Positions 24,268 through 32,453 of a DNA stretch of 34,513 bases are shown here, piece by piece. The position numbers and the translations under genes were made by a program. Source of the stretch: Lachnoclostridium sp. UBA7097 (GTDB lineage Bacteria > Bacillota > Clostridia > Lachnospirales > Lachnospiraceae); assembly GCA_002499945.1 (NCBI GenBank), contig DKYP01000180.1, forward strand, positions 1-34,513, written 5' to 3'. The notes beneath the pieces are model-generated. The model was not told where the DNA came from, did no database searches, and saw only the letters and a program-made list of their open reading frames with translations. Every line of letters begins with the position of its first letter. The stretch's first letter is position 1.

Positions 24268-27200
24268 ATGGAAACGTTACTTGCACCCCTGCGTGAGATT
24301 AATGCATACAGGGAAGCTTTAGAATGTATTGGCAGGAACAGGCTGCCAATACATATCTCTGGCTGTATAGATACACAGAAGTGCCATTTTATATATGGGC
24401 TGTCACAAGATAATGCATGGAAGGTGATAATAACACAGAATGAAATACGGGCAAGGGAGATTGCAGAAGATTATCGCATGTTTGACAGAAATGTACTTTA
24501 TTATCCGTCAAAAGATGTGATTTTTTATAGTGCTGATATACATGGAAGCGCAATAAGTGTTGAAAGGCTTAAAGTGGTTAAAAGCATTATAAAAGAAAAA
24601 AGCGGCACTATAGTTACCACAATGGATGCAGGAATGGAACTTGTAGCATCATTAAATACATTTGCCAGTGCTATACGTGTAATCAGGGAACAGGATATTG
24701 TGGATATTGATGAACTTGCAGGGCATCTTGTATCAACAGGTTATGAACGCCAGTACCAGGTGGAATCGCCAGGGCAGTTCTCCATAAGGGGAGGCATAAT
24801 AGATATTTTCCCTGTAACAGAGGAATCCCCGTTCCGTATTGAATTATGGGATAATGAGGCTGATACAATACGTTCATTTGATGCGGAAAGCCAGCGTTCA
24901 ATTGAGCGTACAGGAATTGTTGAAATATTTCCTGCATCAGAGATTATGCTGTCTGATGAAGAGATGAAAACCGGCATGGAGAACATTGAAAAAGACTATA
25001 TAGATACCCTGGATACATTCAGGAAGAAAAATAACCATACAGCAATTAACAGGCTTAAAGACAGGATTGCTGAAATCAGGGAAACACTCGGGCTGTACCA
25101 TGGACGTATTGGAATGGAAAGTTTTATAAAGTATTTTGGGATACAGGCAGAATCTTTTTTTGATTACTTTGATAAAGAGAATACAGTGTTTTTTATAGAT
25201 GAACCGGCACGCTGCAATGAAAAAATGGAAACAGTTGAAACTGAGTTCCGGGACAGTATGGAGAACAGGCTTGAAAAGGGTGATATACTTCCCGGACAGG
25301 CTGGTATCCTGTATCCGGCGGCATCTGTAAATGCGTTGCTTGCAGGAAAGAAATGTGTTTACATTACTACGCTTGACCTGCTGCCAAAGGGCCTTGCTGT
25401 TAAAGACCAGTTTAATGTAATGGTGCAGGCCACAGGCTCATACAATAAGCATTTTGAACTTCTGGTTGAAGATTTAAAGAAATGGCGCAAAGATGGCTGC
25501 CGTGTGCTTCTGCTGTCTGCTTCACGTATACGTGCAGAGCGGTTAAGCAAAGATATAAATGAATATGGCATACCTGCATTTTACAGGGAGAAACCAGACA
25601 CAGTGCTTGAGGAAGGGCAGGTAATGGTATCATATGGCCAGCTCCACAGGGGGTTTGCATATACACAGCAGAAGTTTGTAATAATAACAGAAGGCGATAT
25701 ATTTGGCATAAAACAGAAGAAACGCCGTAAACACAAAAATTATGATGGAAAGTCAATACAAAGTTTTAATGAATTAAATATAGGTGATTATGTAGTACAT
25801 GAAAACCATGGGCTTGGAATATACAGGGGAATAGAAAAACTCCGTGTAGACAATATTACAAAGGATTTTATTAAAATAGAATATGGGGATGGCGGCAACC
25901 TTTATGTCCCTGTTTCTGGCCTTGATGTATTGCAGAAATATGCAGGGCAGGAGGCAGCAAGGACACCTAAGCTTAATAAATTAAATTCTGCCGAATGGAA
26001 AAAGACAAAATCCAAAGTAAAAGGGGCAGTTAAAGATATTGCAAAGGAACTTGTGCTTCTGTATGCCAAACGCCAGCAAAGGCAGGGCTTCCAGTTCAGC
26101 CCTGATACAGTGTGGCAGAAAGAATTTGAAGATTTATTCCCATTTGAGGAAACGCAGGACCAGCTGGACGCAATAGAAGCTACAAAGAAAGACATGGAAA
26201 GCAGCAAGGTTATGGACCGGCTTATATGCGGTGATGTAGGATATGGCAAGACAGAAATCGCAATAAGGGCAGCATTTAAGGCAATAAATGATGGCAAACA
26301 GGTAGCATTCCTTGTGCCTACAACAATACTTGCACAGCAGCATTATAATACATTAAAAGAACGCCTGGGCGATTTCCCTGTAAATGTTGAGATGCTTTCA
26401 AGGTTCCGTACACCTGCACAGCAGAAGAAAGCCATAACAATGCTTAAAAAAGGGCAGGCAGACATTGTAGTCGGGACACACAGGCTTTTATCAAAGGATG
26501 TGGGATTTAAAGACCTTGGGCTTTTAATTGTTGATGAAGAACAGCGTTTTGGTGTTACACATAAAGAGAAAATAAAGCAGATGAAAGGTGATGTTGATGT
26601 ACTTACATTAAGTGCAACGCCTATTCCAAGGACACTTCATATGAGCCTTGTAGGCATAAGGGATATGAGCGTCCTTGAAGAACCGCCGGTTGACAGGCTT
26701 CCAATACAGACATTTGTAATGGAACATAATAATGAAATAATAAGGGAAGCCATTAACAGGGAGATGGCAAGGGGAGGACAGGTATTTTATGTTTATAACA
26801 GGGTACAGCATATTGATGAGGTTGCATCCGAAGTGGCAAAGCTTGTACCAGATGCAATGGTGGCATTTGCACATGGGCAAATGAGCGAGCGCCAGCTTGA
26901 AAAGATAATGCTTTCATTTATAAATGGTGAAATAGATGTACTGGTTTCAACTACAATTATTGAAACAGGCCTTGACATATCCAATGTAAATACAATAATT
27001 ATAGATAATGCAGACCAGATGGGACTGTCACAGCTGTACCAGCTGCGTGGCAGGGTAGGGCGTTCAAACCGTACAGCATATGCATTCCTTATGTATAAAA
27101 GGGATAAAATGTTAAAAGAAATAGCAGAAAAAAGGCTTGCGGCAATTAAGGAATTTACAGACCTTGGCTCTGGTATAAAGGTTGCAATGTGTGACCTGGA

Positions 27201-27864
27201 AATAAGGGGTGCCGGGAACCTGCTCGGGGCAGCACAGTCAGGGCATATGGAAGCAGTGGGGTATGACCTTTACTGCAAGATGTTAAATGATGCTGTACGT
27301 ATGCTTAAAGGTGAGAAAAAGACTGATGAAGAATTTGAAACCACCATTGATATTTCAGTTAGTGCATATATATCCAATACTTATATAAAAAGTGAGTTCC
27401 AGAAGCTTGATATGTATAAGCGCATTGCCTGTATTGAAACAGTTGAGGAGTACTCAGACATGCAAGATGAACTTACAGACAGGTTTGGTGATATCCCTGT
27501 GGCAGCAGAAAACCTTTTAAGGATAGCACTTTTAAAGGCTGATGCACATAAGGCATATATATCACAGGTAGTACAAAAAGAGGATGGAATAAGGTTTTAT
27601 CCTTATAATGGCGTTGAATGGAATACAGACAGGATTATGGCAATGTTAAAAGAGTACCAGGGCAAACTTAAATATGTACAGGCAGATGAGCCGTATTTTA
27701 ACTATCCATTAGGCAAGGAAGATGATGTAAAACCTGTTACCCGCCGCTATGCTTCTTCCACAAAAGGCGGGCTTAAGAAAAAGAAACTATTGGCAGCAGA
27801 TGGTGTTTTCCATATTGTAGAAAGTGTTATAAAAAGTATAGGAGGCCTGTATGAAGAAAAGTAG
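24268..27864 (+). CDS. mfd: Transcription-repair coupling factor
   Basis: DNA translocase that removes RNA polymerase stalled at lesions and recruits UvrA. At 1198 residues it is slightly longer than E. coli Mfd. Domains in order: the UvrB-like N-terminal region (about 1-340), the RNA polymerase interaction domain with GDYVVHENHGLGIYRG (about 505-580), the RecG-like translocase with P-loop GDVGYGKT at 655-662 and DEEQ at 756-759, helicase motif VI within QLRGRVGRSNR, the TRG region, and the autoinhibitory C-terminal domain (about 1040-1198). GGAGGGAG lies before the ATG. uvrC in the same run suggests shared expression of repair genes. The last 14 bases overlap the next gene, so translation may be coupled. 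Confidence 0.98.
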   Translation: METLLAPLREINAYREALECIGRNRLPIHISGCIDTQKCHFIYGLSQDNAWKVIITQNEIRAREIAEDYRMFDRNVLYYPSKDVIFYSADIHGSAISVERLKVVKSIIKEKSGTIVTTMDAGMELVASLNTFASAIRVIREQDIVDIDELAGHLVSTGYERQYQVESPGQFSIRGGIIDIFPVTEESPFRIELWDNEADTIRSFDAESQRSIERTGIVEIFPASEIMLSDEEMKTGMENIEKDYIDTLDTFRKKNNHTAINRLKDRIAEIRETLGLYHGRIGMESFIKYFGIQAESFFDYFDKENTVFFIDEPARCNEKMETVETEFRDSMENRLEKGDILPGQAGILYPAASVNALLAGKKCVYITTLDLLPKGLAVKDQFNVMVQATGSYNKHFELLVEDLKKWRKDGCRVLLLSASRIRAERLSKDINEYGIPAFYREKPDTVLEEGQVMVSYGQLHRGFAYTQQKFVIITEGDIFGIKQKKRRKHKNYDGKSIQSFNELNIGDYVVHENHGLGIYRGIEKLRVDNITKDFIKIEYGDGGNLYVPVSGLDVLQKYAGQEAARTPKLNKLNSAEWKKTKSKVKGAVKDIAKELVLLYAKRQQRQGFQFSPDTVWQKEFEDLFPFEETQDQLDAIEATKKDMESSKVMDRLICGDVGYGKTEIAIRAAFKAINDGKQVAFLVPTTILAQQHYNTLKERLGDFPVNVEMLSRFRTPAQQKKAITMLKKGQADIVVGTHRLLSKDVGFKDLGLLIVDEEQRFGVTHKEKIKQMKGDVDVLTLSATPIPRTLHMSLVGIRDMSVLEEPPVDRLPIQTFVMEHNNEIIREAINREMARGGQVFYVYNRVQHIDEVASEVAKLVPDAMVAFAHGQMSERQLEKIMLSFINGEIDVLVSTTIIETGLDISNVNTIIIDNADQMGLSQLYQLRGRVGRSNRTAYAFLMYKRDKMLKEIAEKRLAAIKEFTDLGSGIKVAMCDLEIRGAGNLLGAAQSGHMEAVGYDLYCKMLNDAVRMLKGEKKTDEEFETTIDISVSAYISNTYIKSEFQKLDMYKRIACIETVEEYSDMQDELTDRFGDIPVAAENLLRIALLKADAHKAYISQVVQKEDGIRFYPYNGVEWNTDRIMAMLKEYQGKLKYVQADEPYFNYPLGKEDDVKPVTRRYASSTKGGLKKKKLLAADGVFHIVESVIKSIGGLYEEK

Positions 27865-28879
27865 AACTGCAAAAGGGATATTATGTGTATTACTGGCATT
27901 TGTTTTAATGCTGCCAGGATGCAGTAAAACAGGTGTTACCAAAAAAAATACAAAGCTTGAAACAGGTGTGGTTGAAGATACATCAATAGTTATAAAGGCA
28001 GGAAATACAGGAGTTAAATACAGTGAAGTACGCAATTATTGTTATCTTTTAAAATGCCAGTATGAGGCAAGCTTTGGTGCAGGGCTTTGGAAATACCAGT
28101 TAGATAAGGATACCACAATAGGTGATGAAGCAAAGCAGGAAATTGTAAATATTATTACACAGCTTAAAATCATAAGGAAAACAGCAGATGATATGCAGAT
28201 AAGCCTTACATCAGATGAAAAGGATGAGGCGCTGCGCCATGCAGAAGAAATTGTAAACAGTGCAAGTGCCAAAGATAAGGAAAAGTACTGCCTCGGGGTA
28301 CAGGGAATGGCAGAGGTGTATGAAGATAACATACTTGCAGAAAAAATGTTTTATGTAGCCACAGATGAAGCTGATACAGTAGTTACAGATGATGAAGCAA
28401 GGCAGGTGGATATACAATATATTGAGATAGTGACAAAAGGCAAAGACAGGAATGGTACTAATATATCAATGGACGCTGCAACTAAAAAAGAAGCAGCAAA
28501 AAGGGCAGAAAAACTTCTAAAAGAAGCAAAGAAAACGCAGGATTTTGCTGCATTTGCAGAAGAAAATACAGATGCAGGGGATGTAAGCGCAACAATAGGA
28601 CGGGATAACGGATTATTGGGGAAGAAAGCCACAGATGAAGTATTTAAGCTGAAAAAAGGCAAATTCAGTAATGTAATAGAAAGCAAAAATACTGATGGCA
28701 CCAGCGGATATTTTATAATTTATTGTGTAAACAGCAAGAATGAAGATGCGACATATGCATATAAAGAAAAGGTAATAGAAGAAAGACAGACAAGTATGTT
28801 TAAAGAAAAGTATGCAGAATGGTTAAAAAAATGTGATGTAAGCATAAGCCAGAAGTTCTGGGAGGAGTTTGAAATCTGA
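27851..28879 (+). CDS. PrsA/SurA-type peptidyl-prolyl isomerase lipoprotein
   Basis: A 342-residue membrane-anchored foldase predicted to act outside the membrane. The signal peptide ends in a canonical lipobox, LPGC, with lipidated Cys24. A SurA_N-like helical region (about 45-180) precedes a parvulin (PPIC) domain at about 186-294, with the DFAAFAEENTDA and GLLGKKATDEVFKLKKG signatures. A charged helical tail completes the protein. AGGAGG lies inside the mfd coding end, and the start codon overlaps mfd by 14 bp. A lipoprotein foldase coupled to mfd is a recurrent clostridial order. No clear terminator is seen after the stop. Confidence 0.88.
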   Translation: MKKSRTAKGILCVLLAFVLMLPGCSKTGVTKKNTKLETGVVEDTSIVIKAGNTGVKYSEVRNYCYLLKCQYEASFGAGLWKYQLDKDTTIGDEAKQEIVNIITQLKIIRKTADDMQISLTSDEKDEALRHAEEIVNSASAKDKEKYCLGVQGMAEVYEDNILAEKMFYVATDEADTVVTDDEARQVDIQYIEIVTKGKDRNGTNISMDAATKKEAAKRAEKLLKEAKKTQDFAAFAEENTDAGDVSATIGRDNGLLGKKATDEVFKLKKGKFSNVIESKNTDGTSGYFIIYCVNSKNEDATYAYKEKVIEERQTSMFKEKYAEWLKKCDVSISQKFWEEFEI

Positions 28880-28954
28880 GTTACTGCTGGCAGCAATATA
28901 AAAAAGTTATACAAAAATGCAAAACATTAAAATTAAATTTATTAGATTTTTACG

Positions 28955-28983
28955 TTTACAGAATAATCCTTATTTGTTATACT
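28955..28983 (+). promoter_or_regulatory. Promoter of cheX
   Basis: TTTACA (28955-28960) and TATACT (28978-28983) are 17 bp apart. The predicted start near 28990 supports the downstream GTG start at 29014 rather than an earlier one. Confidence 0.6.
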
Positions 28984-29013
28984 TACTATATTAAATTGAT
29001 GGCAGGTGATGGA

Positions 29014-29466
29014 GTGAGAGCAGAACATGTAAATCCATTTATTATTTCAGTGTGTAAGATTATGAAAGATATGTGCATGCTTGATTTAAAAATAGGAAAA
29101 CCAGCATTAAAGAAGGGCGGGTATTTATCAGACAGTTCACTAATTAAATTAGGGCTGCTTGGAAACCTTTCTGGAGAAGTGGTATTAAATATAAACCATG
29201 ATACAGCACTCGGGATTGTTTCTAAAATGGTTATGACACCAGTCGAGACTATAGATGAGTTAGGACAGAGTGCTATAGCGGAACTTGGCAATATGATAGC
29301 AGGCAATGCTGCAACAGTATTTGCGAACAGCAGTATTATTATAGATATTACGCCGCCATCATACTGCATTGGCGGACAATACCAGGATGATGGCAAAGAA
29401 TTATTCAGCATCCCATTTTCTACAGAAATTGGTGATTTATCTATAGATATATTTTTTAATGCATAA
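29014..29466 (+). CDS. cheX: CheX-type CheY-P phosphatase, orphan
   Basis: A 150-residue member of the CheC/CheX/FliY family, which dephosphorylates phospho-CheY or other receiver domains. The N-terminus MRAEHVNPFI matches the usual CheX opening. The catalytic pair is Glu90 and Asn93 in IAELGNMIAGNAA, one such helix as in CheX rather than the two of CheC. I choose GTG 29014 because AGGTGAT is well placed before it; the ATG at 28999 has no ribosome binding site. No chemotaxis or flagellar genes lie nearby, so its partner is unknown and a role outside motility is possible. It has its own promoter and a strong terminator. Confidence 0.8.
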   Translation: MRAEHVNPFIISVCKIMKDMCMLDLKIGKPALKKGGYLSDSSLIKLGLLGNLSGEVVLNINHDTALGIVSKMVMTPVETIDELGQSAIAELGNMIAGNAATVFANSSIIIDITPPSYCIGGQYQDDGKELFSIPFSTEIGDLSIDIFFNA

Positions 29467-29507
29467 AAAGCGGTATTAGTATTTGGAAGATTTACATAAG
29501 GATTTTT

Positions 29508-29535
29508 AAGAGAGGTTTTATATCCTCTCTTTTTC
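29508..29535 (+). terminator. Intrinsic terminator of cheX
   Basis: AAGAGAGG (29508-29515) pairs perfectly with CCTCTCTT (29524-29531), with an 8-nt loop; T residues extend the 3' arm to 29534. Confidence 0.85.
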
Positions 29536-29625
29536 CTGTATGGTTTTTTGTGCCTTAAAGTATCCTGGAAATAGTTTATTAATGAAAAGGAAATTATTAT
29601 ATCATAGATTTATGGAGGTTTTTAA

Positions 29626-30351
29626 GTGGCAGGATATAAAAGATACCATAAGGAAGACACTGTTTCATATACACTTGGGATTACGGTCACTTTTGAGATG
29701 CTCCGTTTTAAAAGGGAGTATGCTAATAAAGTATATGTACATTCTTCAATGAAACAGGGGGATACATTGGATAAACTGGCTGCTATATGCAGTGAGGCCG
29801 GTATTGGTATTGTTTATACTGATAAGATATTTAATGTATTGTCACAAAAGGAAAATTGTTATATAATAGGTGAGTTTAAAAAATTCGGATGCAGGCTTAA
29901 GGATGCAAAGCCGCATATTGTGCTTGTTAATCCATCTAATGCAGGTAATATGGGTACTATTATAAGGAGTGCACTTGGTTTTGGTTTAAACCAGATGGCG
30001 GTTATACGTCCTGCTGTTGATATATTTGACCCGAAGGTTGTAAGGGCATCTATGGGGGCATTGTTTTCTACGGACTTTGAATATTTTGATAATTTTAATG
30101 AATACCAGGAAAGTAATGACGGCAGGGAGATTTACCCTTTTATGCTTAATGCAGAAACAAGCCTGCATAACCTGAAGCCAGAAGGGAGGTATTCGCTGGT
30201 ATTTGGCAATGAAGCAACAGGGCTTCCAGAAGAATTTGCCAGTACCGGCACGCCAGTCGTAATCCCGCATCTTAAAGGCATTGACAGCCTTAATCTTCCT
30301 GTGGCAGCAGGTATAGCTATGTATGAGGCAACAAAGGCAAGTTTTAAATAA
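29626..30351 (+). CDS. TrmH/SpoU-family RNA 2'-O-methyltransferase
   Basis: A 241-residue SPOUT-class methyltransferase predicted to methylate a ribose 2'-OH in tRNA or rRNA using S-adenosylmethionine. Motif 1 (NPSNAGNMGTIIRSA from Asn102, with catalytic Arg114), motif 2 (VFGNEATGLPEEF, 192-204) and motif 3 (IPHLKGIDSLNLPVAAGIA, 213-231) form the knotted cofactor site. Motif 3 has an unusual HLKGIDSLN instead of the common MxGxxxSLN spacing. The N-terminal 95 residues are not the typical L30e-like substrate-binding domain, so the target nucleotide is unknown. The GTG start at 29626 is supported by GGAGG seven bases upstream. The first G3E GTPase gene follows after 44 bp. Confidence 0.87.
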   Translation: MAGYKRYHKEDTVSYTLGITVTFEMLRFKREYANKVYVHSSMKQGDTLDKLAAICSEAGIGIVYTDKIFNVLSQKENCYIIGEFKKFGCRLKDAKPHIVLVNPSNAGNMGTIIRSALGFGLNQMAVIRPAVDIFDPKVVRASMGALFSTDFEYFDNFNEYQESNDGREIYPFMLNAETSLHNLKPEGRYSLVFGNEATGLPEEFASTGTPVVIPHLKGIDSLNLPVAAGIAMYEATKASFK

Positions 30352-30395
30352 ATAAATTTTAAATAAATAGATTTTATGGAGAGGAAGGATATAAA

Positions 30396-31415
30396 ATGGC
30401 AAAAATAGATATTATTTCAGGATTTCTTGGAGCAGGAAAGACAACATTAATTAAAAAGCTTGTTGCAGAAGCTTTCCAGGGTGAGAAGCTTGTTATTATT
30501 GAAAATGAGTTTGGGGAAATTGGAATTGACGGGGGGTTTCTTAAAGAATCAGGGATACAGATTACAGAAATGAACTCAGGGTGTATTTGCTGTTCACTTG
30601 TAGGTGATTTCAGTGAAGCATTAAAAGAGGTGCTTGAAAAGTATTCTCCTGACAGGGTTATTATAGAGCCTTCAGGTGTCGGGAAGCTTTCAGATGTTGC
30701 AAAGGCAGTTAAAAATGCAGGCGGGGATGTACAGATAAATAGTACAGCAGTTGTTGTTGATGCATCAAAGTGTAAAATGTATATGAAAAATTATGGTGAA
30801 TTTTATAATAACCAGGTTGAATATGCAGGAACAATAATACTTAGCAGGACACAGAAGATTTCAGATGAGAAGCTTGAAACATGCCTTAAACTTATACGTG
30901 AAAAAAATACGGAAGCATCAGTAATTACTACACCATGGGATGATATAGATGGCAAGAAGATTTTAGAAGCAATGGAGAAAGTTAATTCACTTGAAAAAGA
31001 GCTGCTTGAGGAACATGAACACCATCACCACCACCATGAGGATGGAGAAGAATGCTGCCACGGACACCACCATGAAGATGGGGAAGAATGCTGCCACCAT
31101 GGGCATGACGGGCATGGACACCACCATCATCATGCAGATGAAGTATTTACAAGCTGGGGTGTTGAAACTGCATATAAATTTACAGAGGAAGAACTTAAAG
31201 ATATTGTAGATAAACTTTCTACAGATAACACATTTGGGGAGGTTTTGCGTGCTAAAGGAATAGTTGCTTCTACAGAGGGTGAATGGTTTCATTTTGACCT
31301 TGTGCCAGAGGAAACAGAGATTAGAAAAGGGGCTGCTGATTTTACAGGAAGGGTATGTGTAATAGGTTCAAAGTTAAATGAAAATGCTATAAAAGATTTA
31401 TTCCATGTAGCATAG
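30396..31415 (+). CDS. G3E-family GTPase (CobW-type) with His/Cys-rich metal-binding loop
   Basis: A 339-residue putative metallochaperone GTPase. Motifs: P-loop GFLGAGKTT at residues 9-17, ENEFGEIGIDG, the metal-binding CxCC (GCICC, 62-66) and IIEPSG at 89-94. The guanine-specificity loop reads SRTQ (150-153) in place of NKxD, so base specificity should be checked. A His/Cys-rich segment (207-246) with long His runs and two EDGEECCH repeats could bind zinc, cobalt or nickel. A CobW C-terminal domain (about 248-338) follows. It is likely co-transcribed with the second G3E gene 24 bp downstream. The metal and client protein are unknown. No cobalamin, urease or hydrogenase genes are nearby. Confidence 0.85.
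   Translation: MAKIDIISGFLGAGKTTLIKKLVAEAFQGEKLVIIENEFGEIGIDGGFLKESGIQITEMNSGCICCSLVGDFSEALKEVLEKYSPDRVIIEPSGVGKLSDVAKAVKNAGGDVQINSTAVVVDASKCKMYMKNYGEFYNNQVEYAGTIILSRTQKISDEKLETCLKLIREKNTEASVITTPWDDIDGKKILEAMEKVNSLEKELLEEHEHHHHHHEDGEECCHGHHHEDGEECCHHGHDGHGHHHHHADEVFTSWGVETAYKFTEEELKDIVDKLSTDNTFGEVLRAKGIVASTEGEWFHFDLVPEETEIRKGAADFTGRVCVIGSKLNENAIKDLFHVA
31032..31097 (+). repeat. Internal 30-bp direct repeat in His/Cys-rich segment
   Basis: Two 30-bp copies, 31032-31061 and 31068-31097, differ at two positions and are separated by 6 bp. Each encodes HHEDGEECCH-type residues. The repeat indicates recent expansion of the metal-binding loop. Confidence 0.85.
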
Positions 31416-31438
31416 CCCTGGCTTAATGGAGGTGTGGT

Positions 31439-32413
31439 ATGTTTAACAGGAAGAAAAAAGAAATGATGGTATATGTTATTATGGGGTTTCTTGAGGCTGG
31501 CAAAACAAGCCTTATACGTGACTTAATAACAGATGATATGTTTGATGGTGACGCCAAAACCCTTATAATAGCATGTGAAGAAGGGGAAGAGGAGTATTCA
31601 GAAGCTATCCTTAAAAAAGGGCTTGCAGTTTGCGAATACATTGAGGATGAAGGGTCATTTAATGGCAAGGTAATAGAGAAATTTTTAAAGAAGCACAGGC
31701 CTGACAGGTTAATTATAGAATATAATGGCATGTGGCCTGTAAAACATATACCACAGATTTATGATGAACTAGAGGAAATATGCTTTGACAGCGAAGTAGT
31801 ATTCCAGACATTAGGTGTTGTTAATGATGAAACATTTGCGCTTTATATGAAGAATATGCCTTCAATGATGGTGGAGCATTTTAAGATATCCCAGATGCTT
31901 ATAATAAACAGATGCAGCCTTGAAACGAACAAGCGTGCCATAAGAGGAAGTATAAAGGCTGTTAATCCAAGTGCCCAGATTGTCTATGAATCAGAAGATG
32001 AGGCTTTTTATGAAATGAAAGAGGAACTGCCATTTGATATAAATGCAGATATAATAGAAATACAAGATGATGATTTTGGATTATGGTATATAGATATGAC
32101 AGAGCACCAGGAAAATTATAATGGCAAAACATTAAAGGTAACAGGCATGATACAGAAACCACCAGGGCTGCCTAAAGGATTTGTGGTATTTGGAAGGTTT
32201 GCCATGACATGCTGTGCGGATGATGTACAGTATATGGGTTTCTTATGCAAGGCAGACAGCTGGAAAGAGTTTAAAAACAAACAATATGTAACAGTTACAG
32301 CCCTTATGGAATATAAGTATATGAAAGAATACGGGGAAGAAGGCCCTGTATTTTATGCAGAAGAAGTAGAACCAGCGCAGATGCCAAAAGAAGAACTTGT
32401 ATATTTTAATTAA
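31439..32413 (+). CDS. G3E-like GTPase fused to DUF1980/TIGR03943-like C-terminal domain
   Basis: A 324-residue protein. Residues 1-200 are a G3E/CobW-type GTPase with P-loop GFLEAGKTS (16-24), IIEYNG (92-97) and a degenerate G4, NRCS (157-160); the CxCC motif is missing. Residues about 215-320 resemble the C-terminal domain of DUF1980/TIGR03943 proteins: the stretch ENYNGKTLKVTGMI, then RFAMTCCADDVQYMGF with the paired Cys258-Cys259. Those proteins are partners of YcgR-type permeases and are often encoded beside CobW GTPases. Here the domain is fused to the GTPase itself, with no transmembrane segment. GGAGGTG precedes the ATG. Function is probably metal-related; that is inference from the family and the neighbouring gene. 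Confidence 0.75.
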   Translation: MFNRKKKEMMVYVIMGFLEAGKTSLIRDLITDDMFDGDAKTLIIACEEGEEEYSEAILKKGLAVCEYIEDEGSFNGKVIEKFLKKHRPDRLIIEYNGMWPVKHIPQIYDELEEICFDSEVVFQTLGVVNDETFALYMKNMPSMMVEHFKISQMLIINRCSLETNKRAIRGSIKAVNPSAQIVYESEDEAFYEMKEELPFDINADIIEIQDDDFGLWYIDMTEHQENYNGKTLKVTGMIQKPPGLPKGFVVFGRFAMTCCADDVQYMGFLCKADSWKEFKNKQYVTVTALMEYKYMKEYGEEGPVFYAEEVEPAQMPKEELVYFN

Positions 32414-32420
32414 GAAAGCA

Positions 32421-32453
32421 AAGTCCCCTGTAACTATAAACAGGGGGCTTTTT
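32421..32453. terminator. Terminator between convergent G3E operon and YtvI-like gene
   Basis: AAGTCCCCTGT (32421-32431) pairs with ACAGGGGGCTT (32440-32450) with one wobble and an 8-nt loop; TTTTT ends at 32453. It abuts the minus-strand stop codon at 32452-32454. It is clearest for the plus strand. Confidence 0.85.

Noticed and set aside
30991..31209. Plus-strand ORF rich in Met/Thr within the first G3E GTPase gene.
   Set aside because: It is a frame-shifted reading of the His/Cys-rich repeat segment.
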